From: Nostoc linckia NIES-25 | GTDB lineage: Bacteria > Cyanobacteriota > Cyanobacteriia > Cyanobacteriales > Nostocaceae | NCBI RefSeq assembly: GCF_002368035.1 | Contig: NZ_AP018222.1 | Span: 992,001-1,056,000 of the forward strand | Length of the DNA stretch: 64,000 bases | Reading direction: 5' to 3' | In this document: positions 36,186-44,034 of the stretch, one piece after another | How the letters are laid out: each line of letters begins with the position of its first letter | Numbering within the stretch: the stretch's first letter is position 1 | Program-made: the position numbers and the translations under genes | Notes under the pieces: generated by a model | The model's input: only the letters and a program-made list of their open reading frames with translations | Told to the model about the DNA's origin: nothing | The model's database searches: none

Positions 36186-38348
36186 ATGGAGAATCATTCT
36201 TCTGAATCATCAAGTTATGGCCAGAATACGAACTCTTTACCGCCATTTCTTCAGTCTCAACCTTTACCGTGGTCACAAGAGGAAGCAAATGATTCGAGTT
36301 TCGCACAAATTCTGAGTGTTATACGGCGACGAGCGCTAGTCGTTGCTGGGGTAAGTATTACTGTAATGACAGTTGTTTTTGTCAATTTGATGCTAAATCG
36401 AGAGCTACCAGTCTATGAAGGCAACTTTCGCCTGTTAGTGGAGCCTGTAAATGATGACTCCAAAGCAGTGGATATTGTCAAAGACCCGAATGCAAACAAA
36501 TCTGGTTTAGATTATCAAAGTCAAATTGAGGTTCTCAAAAGCCCTGAATTAATGGGAGAGATTGTAAAGCACTTACAAACTACCTATCAAGATATAAGCT
36601 ACAGTTCGCTGATTGCAGATTTGACGATTTCTCGGTTTGGTGAAACCAAGATTATAGAAGTTCGTTATCGGAGTCACGATCCAAAGCAAGTTAAAATTGT
36701 ACTCGACCAAATTGCTGAGGATTATCTAGATTATAGCCGAGAAAGGCGACAAACCAAGTTACGTCAAGGAATTCAATTCGTAGAAAAACAGCTGCCATCT
36801 ATTCAAAATCGAGTCGATCAGCTTCAGAAAGAGCTGCAAACATTCCGACAAAAGTACGACTTTGTTGACCCAGAAATCCAGTCCGAACAAGTTGCGAGTC
36901 GAATCAGCAGTTTATCTGGGGAACGAGAAACCGTCAATCGGCAATTGGCAGAGGCTCGCGCCAATTTATCTTTTCTACAGGGTAAAGATGGCCAGGTGGC
37001 AACCCTCAAGGATGCTCCTTTGTATCAACAGTTGTTGGGTCAATTACAGCAACTAGACGTTCAAATCGCTACAGAGTCAACTCGTTTGCAAGATAGTAAC
37101 CCAACTCTCCAAACATTGAAGCAGAAACGAGCAATGTTGTTACCATTGCTCAATAAAGAAGCACAACGTTTTCTGGGTACAAAAATAGCAGAAGTAACGA
37201 CTCAGATTCAAGCTCTAGAAGTGCAAAGCCAAGAACTTGCTAAAGTAGAGCAAAAACTTGAACTACAGCGCAAGCAATGGCCAATTTTGGCACGACAATA
37301 CACTGAACTACAGCGAAAATTACAGGTCGCCACTGAGAGTTTGAATCGTTTTTTATCTACTCGCGAAAATCTGCAAATTCAGATATCTCAGACAGAACTT
37401 GGTTGGCAGTTACTTGAGGCACCAAGTGAGCCGAAGGTTCCGATCTCTGATTCGAGCATCAAACGTTATTTAATACCAGGACTGTTTGGGAGTATAGCCT
37501 TAGCAATTGGTCTAGCCTTACTCCTAGAAAAGTTTGATAAGACATACCATAGCATTCAGGCACTTAAAGAAGAAGTTAAACTACCGTTATTAGGAAATAT
37601 TCCATTTGAAAAACAAGTCGAAAGTACTCAAAAATACACAGCTACGGGGAAAGTTTCCATTATAAAAATACCAAGTCCAATTTTTAAAAGTATTTCTGGC
37701 TTAGGTGTGTTGAGAAAAAAAGATCGTAGCAGCCATCGGGCAAAATTTTTAGAAGCTTTGCAGATGCTTTATACAAATCTTCAATTGCTCAGTGGCGATC
37801 GCTCTACTACTTCTCTAATTATTACCTCAGCTATGGATGGTGATGGTAAATCCACTATCGCCTTCCATCTAGCTCAAATAGCTACAGAAATGGGGCAACG
37901 AGTACTACTTGTAGATGCTGATTTACGCCAACCCAACATTCACACCTTATCAAATTTAAATAACTCACGGGGATTAAGCGATCTAATCTCGACAAACGCA
38001 CCGATGAGTGAGGCGATCAGACAGCTACCCTCAATGAATGGACTATCTGTAATCACTGCTGGGCCAATAACGCCCGATCCGATAAAGCTTTTCTCATCTG
38101 AAAAGATGAAGCGATTAATGATAGATTTTCATCATACCTTTGACTTAGTGATTTATGACGCTCCCCCTGTGTTAGAACTAGCTGATGTTAGCCTGCTGGC
38201 ACCCCATATTGATGGCATATTGCTAGTAGTAAGAATTGACAAAACTCATTCATCAATGCTCAAGCGAACTTTAGAGCATCTAAAAACTTACCGGATGAAT
38301 GTCTTAGGTATGGTTAGTAACGGTCAGAGCAATATCAACGGTGATTAA
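36186..38348 (+). CDS. Wzz/BY-kinase-like polysaccharide chain-length regulator
   Basis: A 720-aa protein. Residues 1-40 are cytoplasmic, a first membrane helix lies about 50-72, the Wzz periplasmic part includes DYQSQIEVLKSPELMGEI and coiled coil (about 190-400), and a second helix is YLIPGLFGSIALAIGLALLL (about 430-450). The C-terminal kinase-like part has Walker A SAMDGDGKST (548-557), Walker A' VLLVDADLRQP (about 573-583) and Walker B DLVIYDAPP (653-661). The C-terminus ends GQSNINGD and has no visible Tyr cluster, unlike Wzc/CpsD. It is probably an inner-membrane regulator of glycan length and export. Confidence 0.88.
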   Translation: MENHSSESSSYGQNTNSLPPFLQSQPLPWSQEEANDSSFAQILSVIRRRALVVAGVSITVMTVVFVNLMLNRELPVYEGNFRLLVEPVNDDSKAVDIVKDPNANKSGLDYQSQIEVLKSPELMGEIVKHLQTTYQDISYSSLIADLTISRFGETKIIEVRYRSHDPKQVKIVLDQIAEDYLDYSRERRQTKLRQGIQFVEKQLPSIQNRVDQLQKELQTFRQKYDFVDPEIQSEQVASRISSLSGERETVNRQLAEARANLSFLQGKDGQVATLKDAPLYQQLLGQLQQLDVQIATESTRLQDSNPTLQTLKQKRAMLLPLLNKEAQRFLGTKIAEVTTQIQALEVQSQELAKVEQKLELQRKQWPILARQYTELQRKLQVATESLNRFLSTRENLQIQISQTELGWQLLEAPSEPKVPISDSSIKRYLIPGLFGSIALAIGLALLLEKFDKTYHSIQALKEEVKLPLLGNIPFEKQVESTQKYTATGKVSIIKIPSPIFKSISGLGVLRKKDRSSHRAKFLEALQMLYTNLQLLSGDRSTTSLIITSAMDGDGKSTIAFHLAQIATEMGQRVLLVDADLRQPNIHTLSNLNNSRGLSDLISTNAPMSEAIRQLPSMNGLSVITAGPITPDPIKLFSSEKMKRLMIDFHHTFDLVIYDAPPVLELADVSLLAPHIDGILLVVRIDKTHSSMLKRTLEHLKTYRMNVLGMVSNGQSNINGD

Positions 38349-38375
38349 CCCAAGTTATACCAGCAAAATAGGAAG

Positions 38376-38462
38376 GAAGCTACGCAATTCTCAATTAACA
38401 AATTCAAATTGTATTTAGGTTTGAAAGTTTGAATCTGTTGGTGAATTTTAGAGAATTGGTAT
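38376..38462. repeat. Dispersed spacer repeat, copy 2
   Basis: Second copy of the element at 23816-23895, in the convergent spacer between the Wzz/BY-kinase and manganese catalase genes. It holds TTGAATCTGTTGGTG and GAATTTTAGAGAATTGGTA. The rest of the 276-bp spacer shows no gene. Confidence 0.6.
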
Positions 38463-38624
38463 TCCTGGTTAGCCATTTAGGTGGTTTAAGACTAACTATT
38501 AAGTAATTAGTATGCTAAATCAACGTCAGTTCCAGGGATGGCCCCAATCCTCATTTACTGGGAGAATTGGGGAGAGAACATGTTATGGCGTTCAATATAT
38601 CCCTGATAAATTCCCCTGCCAAAA

Positions 38625-39545
38625 TTAGCCGCCAATAGTTTTGCGTTCAGTTACAGAAGGTGCGGCAGAACCATTGCCTTGTGTCTGTCCAACGTTCGGC
38701 GTACCATGTAGCCGGAGGTCGGGCTGGGGTGGTTGTGGTTCTGGCCCCAGTGGTTGGGGATTTGCCACATATTGGAATTCACCTTTGCCATCTATCGATG
38801 GGCCTTTCGCCCAGCGACCTTCGGCGCTTTCGGTTCCTTCAGAATGATTCCAGAACTGATAAGAAAACTCGCGTTTCTCCAAGTCTAATGGGAAGGAACT
38901 AGGAACTGGAGTCTTTTCCAGTCCAGAACTTTCTAAATCTTCAATAGCTGCTAACCACAGGTTTTGATGCATCGTATCGCGGGCGATCATGAAGCTTAAG
39001 GTATCTTTCACACCAGGATCGTTGGTCATTTCATATAGTCGTATTGCCTGCAAACGTCCTTGACTTTCTGCATGGAGATTAGAGCGAAAGTCTGCCAACA
39101 GGTTACCACTAGAAACAATAAAGCGACCGTTCCAAGGATAGCCAACGCTATCAGATGGTGTAGCACCCAAACCAGAGACAATAGCATGTTGGGGGTTCAT
39201 GGCCGCAGCCATAATCGCATCTCGTGGATTACTACCACCCATCACTGCACCCACAACCGCATCTTTTACACTTTCTTCTTGCATTGTCAGCGGCGCTTTG
39301 TCTAAAAGATGGGCAATCATTGTAGCCAGCATCTCAATGTGGCCGATTTCCTCAGTACCAACATCTAGCAGCATATCCCGGTACTTGGCAGGCCCTCGAC
39401 AATTCCAGCCCTGAAAGAGGTACTGCATCATCACAGTCATTTCACCAAAAGTCCCGCCAATGAGTTCTTGAATTTTCATTGCATAGACTGCATCTGGTTT
39501 TTCTGGTGGCTTAAAGTACTGTAGTTTCTTGGTGTGATAAAACAT
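38625..39545 (-). CDS. Manganese catalase
   Basis: A 306-aa non-haem catalase that disproportionates hydrogen peroxide at a dimanganese centre. The ferritin-like fold carries the expected ligand set at Glu35 (GGTFGEMTV), Glu66 and His69 (GTEEIGHIEM), Glu160 (LHAESQGRL) and His193 (RDTMHQNLW). The length fits the family (about 270-305 aa). The C-terminal tail (Pro-rich, GPEPQPPQPDLRLHG) is longer than in Lactobacillus and more like cyanobacterial forms. It is probably induced by peroxide or desiccation, and neighbours in the block are also stress proteins. The promoter should lie above 39545. Confidence 0.93.
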   Translation of the reverse strand: MFYHTKKLQYFKPPEKPDAVYAMKIQELIGGTFGEMTVMMQYLFQGWNCRGPAKYRDMLLDVGTEEIGHIEMLATMIAHLLDKAPLTMQEESVKDAVVGAVMGGSNPRDAIMAAAMNPQHAIVSGLGATPSDSVGYPWNGRFIVSSGNLLADFRSNLHAESQGRLQAIRLYEMTNDPGVKDTLSFMIARDTMHQNLWLAAIEDLESSGLEKTPVPSSFPLDLEKREFSYQFWNHSEGTESAEGRWAKGPSIDGKGEFQYVANPQPLGPEPQPPQPDLRLHGTPNVGQTQGNGSAAPSVTERKTIGG

Positions 39546-39879
39546 TTAGATTCCTTTTTAATTGCAGATAATAGAAACACAAAATCAAATTATTGCCGAA
39601 CTTTTATCCAATATTTGTGTTGCCTGTATTTCTCTAGGAAACTAAGTAAATGCTCGATATTCATCAGCCTCTAGTCTGATAAAAATGTGACAGAATTTCA
39701 GTAAATTTAAAACTATAGATACATATAAAAAACACAGATAAAAAATTATCTGTGTTTAGTGGCGTTATTAATTTAATGTATCAAAATCATTGTAAAGAGT
39801 TCCGATTGTAATGTCTCGAAATTTGGATTACTACAACAATTCAGCAGCGCCTGTTTATCTAAAGTTTGATTTTCGATTT
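39546..39879. other. 334-bp spacer with terminator and catalase promoter region
   Basis: Spacer between the cupin stop and the catalase start, both on the minus strand. It contains the terminator at 39727-39757. No gene is visible. The catalase promoter should lie in the 180 bp below the terminator, but I see no consensus promoter pair. Confidence 0.5.
39727..39757 (-). terminator. Rho-independent terminator of the cupin gene
   Basis: The stem AAACACAGATAA/TTATCTGTGTTT (12 bp, loop AAAA) is followed on the minus strand by T residues. It lies about 120 nt beyond the cupin stop and ends that transcript before the catalase gene. Confidence 0.8.
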
Positions 39880-40221
39880 CTAATTTTCATCCCGCCCATG
39901 AACTTGAGCAGGGGGGCTTGTTGCTTCAACAGCAGTGAATGGTTCTAGAATTTTATATGTGTGGCTAGCTCCTTTTGGTACTACCCAAGAACTCCCCGGC
40001 TCTAGTAAGATATTTTGTCCTTCAATGTGTAATTCTGCACGACCATTGATTACATAACCAACAGTTTCATATTCCCGTGCGGTTGGCTCTTTAGGTTCAT
40101 TTGGTTGCTCATTCTCCCACAAACGCATGGAAATACTTTTGCCAGATGCCAGATATTTTAGACCTAGTTGACCTTTAGGGGAATAAGCAGAGTCTATTTT
40201 TGTAACGGTTTTATCAGGCAT
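39880..40221 (-). CDS. Small cupin-domain protein
   Basis: A 113-aa single-domain beta-barrel. TVGYVINGRAELHIEGQ (about 53-69) and SWVVPKGASHTYKILEPF (about 78-95) are the two cupin motifs. The His near ASH is likely a metal ligand. The start is ATG 40221 with GAAGGG about 8 nt upstream. An earlier TTG at 40236 is less likely. The function is unknown, and stress-linked metal or sugar binding is possible. The gene has its own downstream terminator at 39727-39757. Confidence 0.8.
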   Translation of the reverse strand: MPDKTVTKIDSAYSPKGQLGLKYLASGKSISMRLWENEQPNEPKEPTAREYETVGYVINGRAELHIEGQNILLEPGSSWVVPKGASHTYKILEPFTAVEATSPPAQVHGRDEN

Positions 40222-40257
40222 ATTTTTTCCCTTCAATAATTTATGGTGTCTCTATCT

Positions 40258-40351
40258 CAGGACTTACGCAATATGTGACTGAAAACCTTATTATTGCGTA
40301 GGGGTAATTCATGAATTACCCCTACTTTCGTTATCTTTTGCGTAAGTCCTG
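40258..40351. repeat. MITE-like element with CAGGACTTACGCAA ends
   Basis: A 94-bp segment with 14-bp perfect terminal inverted repeats, CAGGACTTACGCAA at 40258-40271 and TTGCGTAAGTCCTG at 40338-40351. Inside it, 40298-40325 is a 28-bp perfect palindrome centred on a TTCATGAA core. There are no ORFs. The same ends, slightly altered, bracket 49599-50079. It resembles non-autonomous elements known from Nostoc spacers. Confidence 0.75.
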
Positions 40352-40373
40352 TATCTGATTTGTGAATCTATAA

Positions 40374-40412
40374 AGTAGGCAATAGACAATATAAAATTGC
40401 CTATTGCCTACT
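40374..40412. repeat. Hairpin AGTAGGCAATAG/CTATTGCCTACT
   Basis: A 12-bp stem with a 15-nt loop, between the small exported protein gene (40505) and the cupin gene. It may slow transcription of the 40505 gene, but the following sequence on the minus strand (TTTATAG) is only a weak T-run. Confidence 0.5.
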
Positions 40413-40504
40413 CTACCCTTACCTAAGGTGTAGATGCTTTTTTCACACAATCAAATCAGTATTGATATGTGAGTCAAAAATTAGACTGAAGACTTGCTAA
40501 AATT

Positions 40505-40903
40505 CTAGTCTGCGTCTCTAACTGGTGTGTTAGGAGAATATTGGTAATAGCCTTGTGTATCTCTCTGGGATCGGCTAGTTTTGTCTGCGGCTTTGTTTTT
40601 TGTAGAATCAAAAAACTCTTTTGTAGCTCGTGGAGTTTCTTCATCCAAGTTTAACTTTTGGCGGACATTATCAACAGCATTTTTTATCTTGTTCTGGCTG
40701 TTTCCGATTTGATTATCGTTTCTAATGTCACCTTGACCGTCTGGTACACCTTTATAATAAGTGCCTTCTGGAGTGATAACATCAGCTTGTGCTACATTAC
40801 CGTAGCTAAAAGCTTGACCGAGCAAAAACATAAATCCTACCAGAAAGACCACAATCATCTGACGGATACGAATATTTTTTAGCGAAGAGATCAGTCGATT
40901 CAT
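40505..40903 (-). CDS. Small exported cyanobacterial protein (DUF6658-like)
   Basis: A 132-aa protein. The start ATG 40903 has GAGGA 6 nt upstream. Starts further upstream lack this. The N-terminus MNRLISSLKNIRIRQMIVVF then FLVGFMFLLGQ is a basic-hydrophobic signal, ending near NVAQA. The mature part is polar and charged (GQGDIRNDNQIGNSQNKIKN, LNLDEETPRATKEFFD). The N-terminal pattern resembles DUF6658 proteins of cyanobacteria, which have no known role. It lies between the cupin and the DJ-1/ferritin-like fusion. Confidence 0.65.
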   Translation of the reverse strand: MNRLISSLKNIRIRQMIVVFLVGFMFLLGQAFSYGNVAQADVITPEGTYYKGVPDGQGDIRNDNQIGNSQNKIKNAVDNVRQKLNLDEETPRATKEFFDSTKNKAADKTSRSQRDTQGYYQYSPNTPVRDAD

Positions 40904-41115
40904 AAAAATCCTCATTACATTTATGTAGCGGGTAAAATTCACAAAACTGAATGAATATTTGCCATTCAATATTTGAGAACGATTTGGAGCTAGTTGTCTT
41001 TCTTTGAAGAGGCAAAAGCCCCTATATCTGCATTTCCAGATTATTCTGAGAAACGAGATTTGAAGAAAGTCTGTTTTGTAGGGAAGCATAGCGGTGCTTC
41101 TCTACTAACGATTAT

Positions 41116-42213
41116 CTACATCGATACAGCAGCACCTGTAGTTGGTTTGGGAGGCTGAATTTGAGAAGCTGTTCGCGCTCGATACAACTCTAGTAGTCGC
41201 TGTTCGTATTTCAATAAATCGCGGTAAATTTCTTTAAAAATAGCAGTTGCTACTGGATCGGTATACATTGCACACAAATTGCCAATATCACCAATACCCG
41301 TTTGCACATCTCCCAAAGCAGAACGTAATTGATAGATGTCGTCACTTCCTGTTAGGGCGCTTTTAACTTTGGCGTACTGATTAGCGATATTTGCCCCTAA
41401 AGAAGGCTTTTCACCTAATGCTTGAAGATAGGTTTCTAATTTTTGAATATGGCGTTGTTTGTTACCAATTATATCTTGGAAAACTGATTTTATTTCAGCA
41501 TCAGATTCTTTTTCTGCGTATTTTTCTAAAGCTTCCAGCGAATAACGTTCTCCTGCAAGGGCAGTATTTAAACCTCTGCCGATTTCAGTTTTTGTTGAGC
41601 CACTCCAAGCATCGGCTAGTTTCCACCATTGGGCAGTTGTATCTTTTTCATTTGGTAGTGCAACATCTTTGCCACCATAACCCAACCGACTCAAAATGGC
41701 TGTGGTGAAAATTGCCAAGTCTCCAGGTTCGCGAGATGTAATTAAATTTCCATCTACTATTAAAGGTTCATCTAAATAATTTGCACCTGCATTAGTGATG
41801 TCTTTGCTAATAGCACTAAAGCCAGTAAGTTTTTTACCTTTAATTAAGTCGCCTTCAATCAAAACTTGTGGCCCGTGGCAAACCGCAGCAACTAATTTTC
41901 CTTGTTGTACAGCTTCTTGTACGAAGCGTACTGTATTGGGGTTGCGTCGCATTCTGTCGGGAGCCATACCGCCGGGAATTACTACTGCATCGAATTCGGC
42001 TGCGATCGCTTCTGTTGTTGTACCATCAGCTTGGATGCTTAATTTACCGCGTTTACCCTTATACTTTTCATTCATCCGGGAACCAAGGACTACTACCTCC
42101 ATTCCCGCTTGTTTTAGACCATTATAAGGAACTATAAATTCTACATCCTCTACCGCTTGTTCAATGAGGATAGCAACTTTTTTATTACCAAAATGATTGT
42201 TATTCTGAGCCAT
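41116..42213 (-). CDS. DJ-1/PfpI-type domain fused to a ferritin-like domain
   Basis: A 365-aa two-part protein. Residues 10-180 form a DJ-1/PfpI (class I glutamine amidotransferase-like) domain, with VIPGGMAPDRMRR and AAVCHGPQVLIEG, where Cys112-His113 is the nucleophilic elbow, and Glu22 near the start. Residues about 195-345 are helical, with LNTALAGERYSLEALEKYAE and DIIGNKQRHIQKLETYLQ, a ferritin-like pattern of Glu and His. The first half is a protease, deglycase or glyoxalase-like fold. The second suggests metal binding or peroxide handling. The fusion fits the stress context, but its reaction is unknown. Confidence 0.8.
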   Translation of the reverse strand: MAQNNNHFGNKKVAILIEQAVEDVEFIVPYNGLKQAGMEVVVLGSRMNEKYKGKRGKLSIQADGTTTEAIAAEFDAVVIPGGMAPDRMRRNPNTVRFVQEAVQQGKLVAAVCHGPQVLIEGDLIKGKKLTGFSAISKDITNAGANYLDEPLIVDGNLITSREPGDLAIFTTAILSRLGYGGKDVALPNEKDTTAQWWKLADAWSGSTKTEIGRGLNTALAGERYSLEALEKYAEKESDAEIKSVFQDIIGNKQRHIQKLETYLQALGEKPSLGANIANQYAKVKSALTGSDDIYQLRSALGDVQTGIGDIGNLCAMYTDPVATAIFKEIYRDLLKYEQRLLELYRARTASQIQPPKPTTGAAVSM

Positions 42214-42325
42214 AGTATGGTATTACCTGTTTATTTCTAGTATTTAACTAGCTAGTATTTTCATTGAAAAGAACAATTAAACAACTAGGATTTCTCCCTT
42301 ATATAATGTTTGTTTAAATTGTCCG

Positions 42326-42727
42326 CTATGCAGGTACTTCGCCTGTTGGTGAAGTAGCAAACAATTCTTCATAATCATGAGACAAATGGGCATGAAGAGC
42401 AGCAAATGTGTGTGGATTTATAGCGTTTTGCAACACTGCAAATACAGCCCGGACATGAATCGCAGTCGTAGTTGGTTCTATATTTTCTTTTTGGCTCGCA
42501 CGGACAATAAATTCTTGCAAGTTGAAAGAACGATCGCCATTTAGTTTTTGTCCTCGCAAATAATCGCCTAGTTGTTGAGGTAGGTTTGCAGCTAATCCTT
42601 CTGCCTCATCACTAGCTATCCGTTCTTTAAGAGTTTCTAATGTGGCACGGGTAGCGCGTTCTGCTTCTTCGCGAGAATCTGATTGAGCCAAGGTTTGTAC
42701 ATGTGTAATAAACTCGTTGTATTCCAC
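42326..42727 (-). CDS. DUF2267 protein
   Basis: A 133-aa protein. Start GTG 42727 with GGAGG about 7 nt upstream. The frame opens further upstream at TTG 42748 without such a site. VEYNEFITHVQTLAQ, TLETLKERIASDEAEGLAAN and LPQQLGDYLRG make up the DUF2267 helical repeat, and HVRAVFAVLQNAI with HAHLSHDYEELF the second. The function is unknown. It recurs in stress and low-oxygen gene sets. Confidence 0.8.
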   Translation of the reverse strand: MEYNEFITHVQTLAQSDSREEAERATRATLETLKERIASDEAEGLAANLPQQLGDYLRGQKLNGDRSFNLQEFIVRASQKENIEPTTTAIHVRAVFAVLQNAINPHTFAALHAHLSHDYEELFATSPTGEVPA

Positions 42728-43077
42728 TTTGCTACCTCCGTCGTGCAAAATAATTGAATGTATTATTGTTTAGCATTCAGGTAGTTAACAACATAAAAAT
42801 GGGTAAATAAAATTCTATTTTTTGACTAATAAAAAATAGTTACGAGCGAGAAGTTCACTATCGAATAATTTCGGTTTTATAACTCCTAACTCATAACTAA
42901 AAACTTCAACTACAAGTTGCTTGACCATGAATTGATATTTCCAATTTACGCTGCGATCGCTAGTTTAGCTTCGTACTAAGGGGATAGATTATTTTACGAC
43001 TAAAGCCATACATCTTTAGTAAGACAAAATTTTTCCGATAAAACGTTATTGTAAGAGTGCAGAAAATAAGTAGTAAT
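42728..43077. other. 350-bp divergent spacer
   Basis: Spacer between the DUF2267 and DUF6335 genes, which read away from each other, so both promoters should lie here. It holds a HIP1-type site (GCGATCGC, about 42953-42960). No gene is visible and no clear promoter boxes are seen. Confidence 0.5.
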
Positions 43078-43476
43078 ATGGCAAAAAAAAATCACAATGA
43101 CGAAATAAAAACTGATGATTTGCCGCAAGAAATTACTGAATCTTACGGTACTGGTGTGAAAGACCTGCCAGGGTACAATATTGGTGGGCGATCGCTGCGA
43201 GATGAAAGACGCGAGTACACAGAAACTAGCCCCGAACTCACTGGTGGCGATGTTGATGCTTATTGGCAGGATGCAGATGCAGTTGGAGATGAAGCTGTTG
43301 GCGGTACTGTTGCAACTCCCGATCAAAGCGTCACTGAAGATATAGAAGCAGCAGTGGGTCTGGAAATGGACGATTTCTCTTTTCTGCGTACCAATGACAT
43401 TTTAGAGGAACGCGACGATCGCCGTTGGGAGTTAGATCCCAAGTCTTCCGAAGATTATCAACAACGGCGAGAGTAA
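43078..43476 (+). CDS. DUF6335-family protein
   Basis: A 132-aa acidic protein. VGDEAVGGTVATPDQS, VGLEMDDFSFLRTNDI and ERDDRRWELDP are the conserved pieces of DUF6335. The start ATG 43078 (MAKKNHNDEIK) is chosen over GTG 43057. It contains no membrane segment. Family members are common in stress-tolerant cyanobacteria, with unknown role. It is the only plus-strand gene of this block. Confidence 0.75.
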   Translation: MAKKNHNDEIKTDDLPQEITESYGTGVKDLPGYNIGGRSLRDERREYTETSPELTGGDVDAYWQDADAVGDEAVGGTVATPDQSVTEDIEAAVGLEMDDFSFLRTNDILEERDDRRWELDPKSSEDYQQRRE

Positions 43477-43609
43477 ATTGGGCATGGGGTATGGGGCATG
43501 GGGCAAAGGGGAAAGGGGAAAGGCGAAAAGAAAGATCCCTCCTTTTACCTTTTCCCTTTTACCTTTCCCCAAGGCGTTGCCATCTCCCCATCTCCCCAGT
43601 CCCCTCTAC
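43477..43609. repeat. Low-complexity G/A- and C/T-rich spacer
   Basis: Tandem GGGGCATGG and GGGGAAAGG units are followed by CCTTTTCCC-type units, forming an imperfect self-complementary stretch between the DUF6335 gene and the converging Rieske gene. Such tracts are typical of Nostoc spacers. The open frames crossing it are artefacts of the repeat. Confidence 0.6.
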
Positions 43610-43969
43610 TTACTCTTCCTGCACATCAATCCAGATACTACCTTCTTCCACACGAATTGGAAAAACTGGCAATGTTTTTTCCTGGGAAATCAAAGAGAAT
43701 ACTTTACCTACACCAGGTGGCCAGGGACACCATTCTTTTACCTCCCCAGTACTTAGATCGAAACTACTGCGATGGAAAGAACAAACAATCGCATTATCTT
43801 CAGTGATTTTTGCGCTTTTCAGCGGTAATTTTAAGTGGGGGCAGATGCCATCTACGGCATAAAGCTGATTTTCGTGATTTAAAAGTAGGATTTTTCGGTT
43901 GCCAACTTTTACCACTTGTCGCGCACCCGGCGACAGTGCTTCGGCAGCAAGAACTTTAGTCCAGCTCAT
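43610..43969 (-). CDS. Rieske-type [2Fe-2S] protein
   Basis: A 119-aa protein. GICPHLKLPL holds Cys43 and His45, and VCSFHRSSFDLSTGEVKEWC holds Cys63 and His66, so the four cluster ligands are in the correct CxH...CxxH order. GEVKEWCPWPPG and LPVFPIRVEEG complete the small soluble Rieske ferredoxin fold. It has no membrane anchor. It probably supplies electrons to an oxygenase or reductase elsewhere. Confidence 0.9.
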   Translation of the reverse strand: MSWTKVLAAEALSPGARQVVKVGNRKILLLNHENQLYAVDGICPHLKLPLKSAKITEDNAIVCSFHRSSFDLSTGEVKEWCPWPPGVGKVFSLISQEKTLPVFPIRVEEGSIWIDVQEE

Positions 43970-44034
43970 TAGGCTCTCCTTTCCTAACAGATCTGCTTTT
44001 AGTTTCTCGCAATTGTGACCAGTGCGATCGCTTT

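Noticed and set aside
43425..43862. Overlapping plus-strand frames across the G/A- and C/T-rich tract
   Set aside because: Products of low-complexity repeat DNA that run into the Rieske gene on the other strand.
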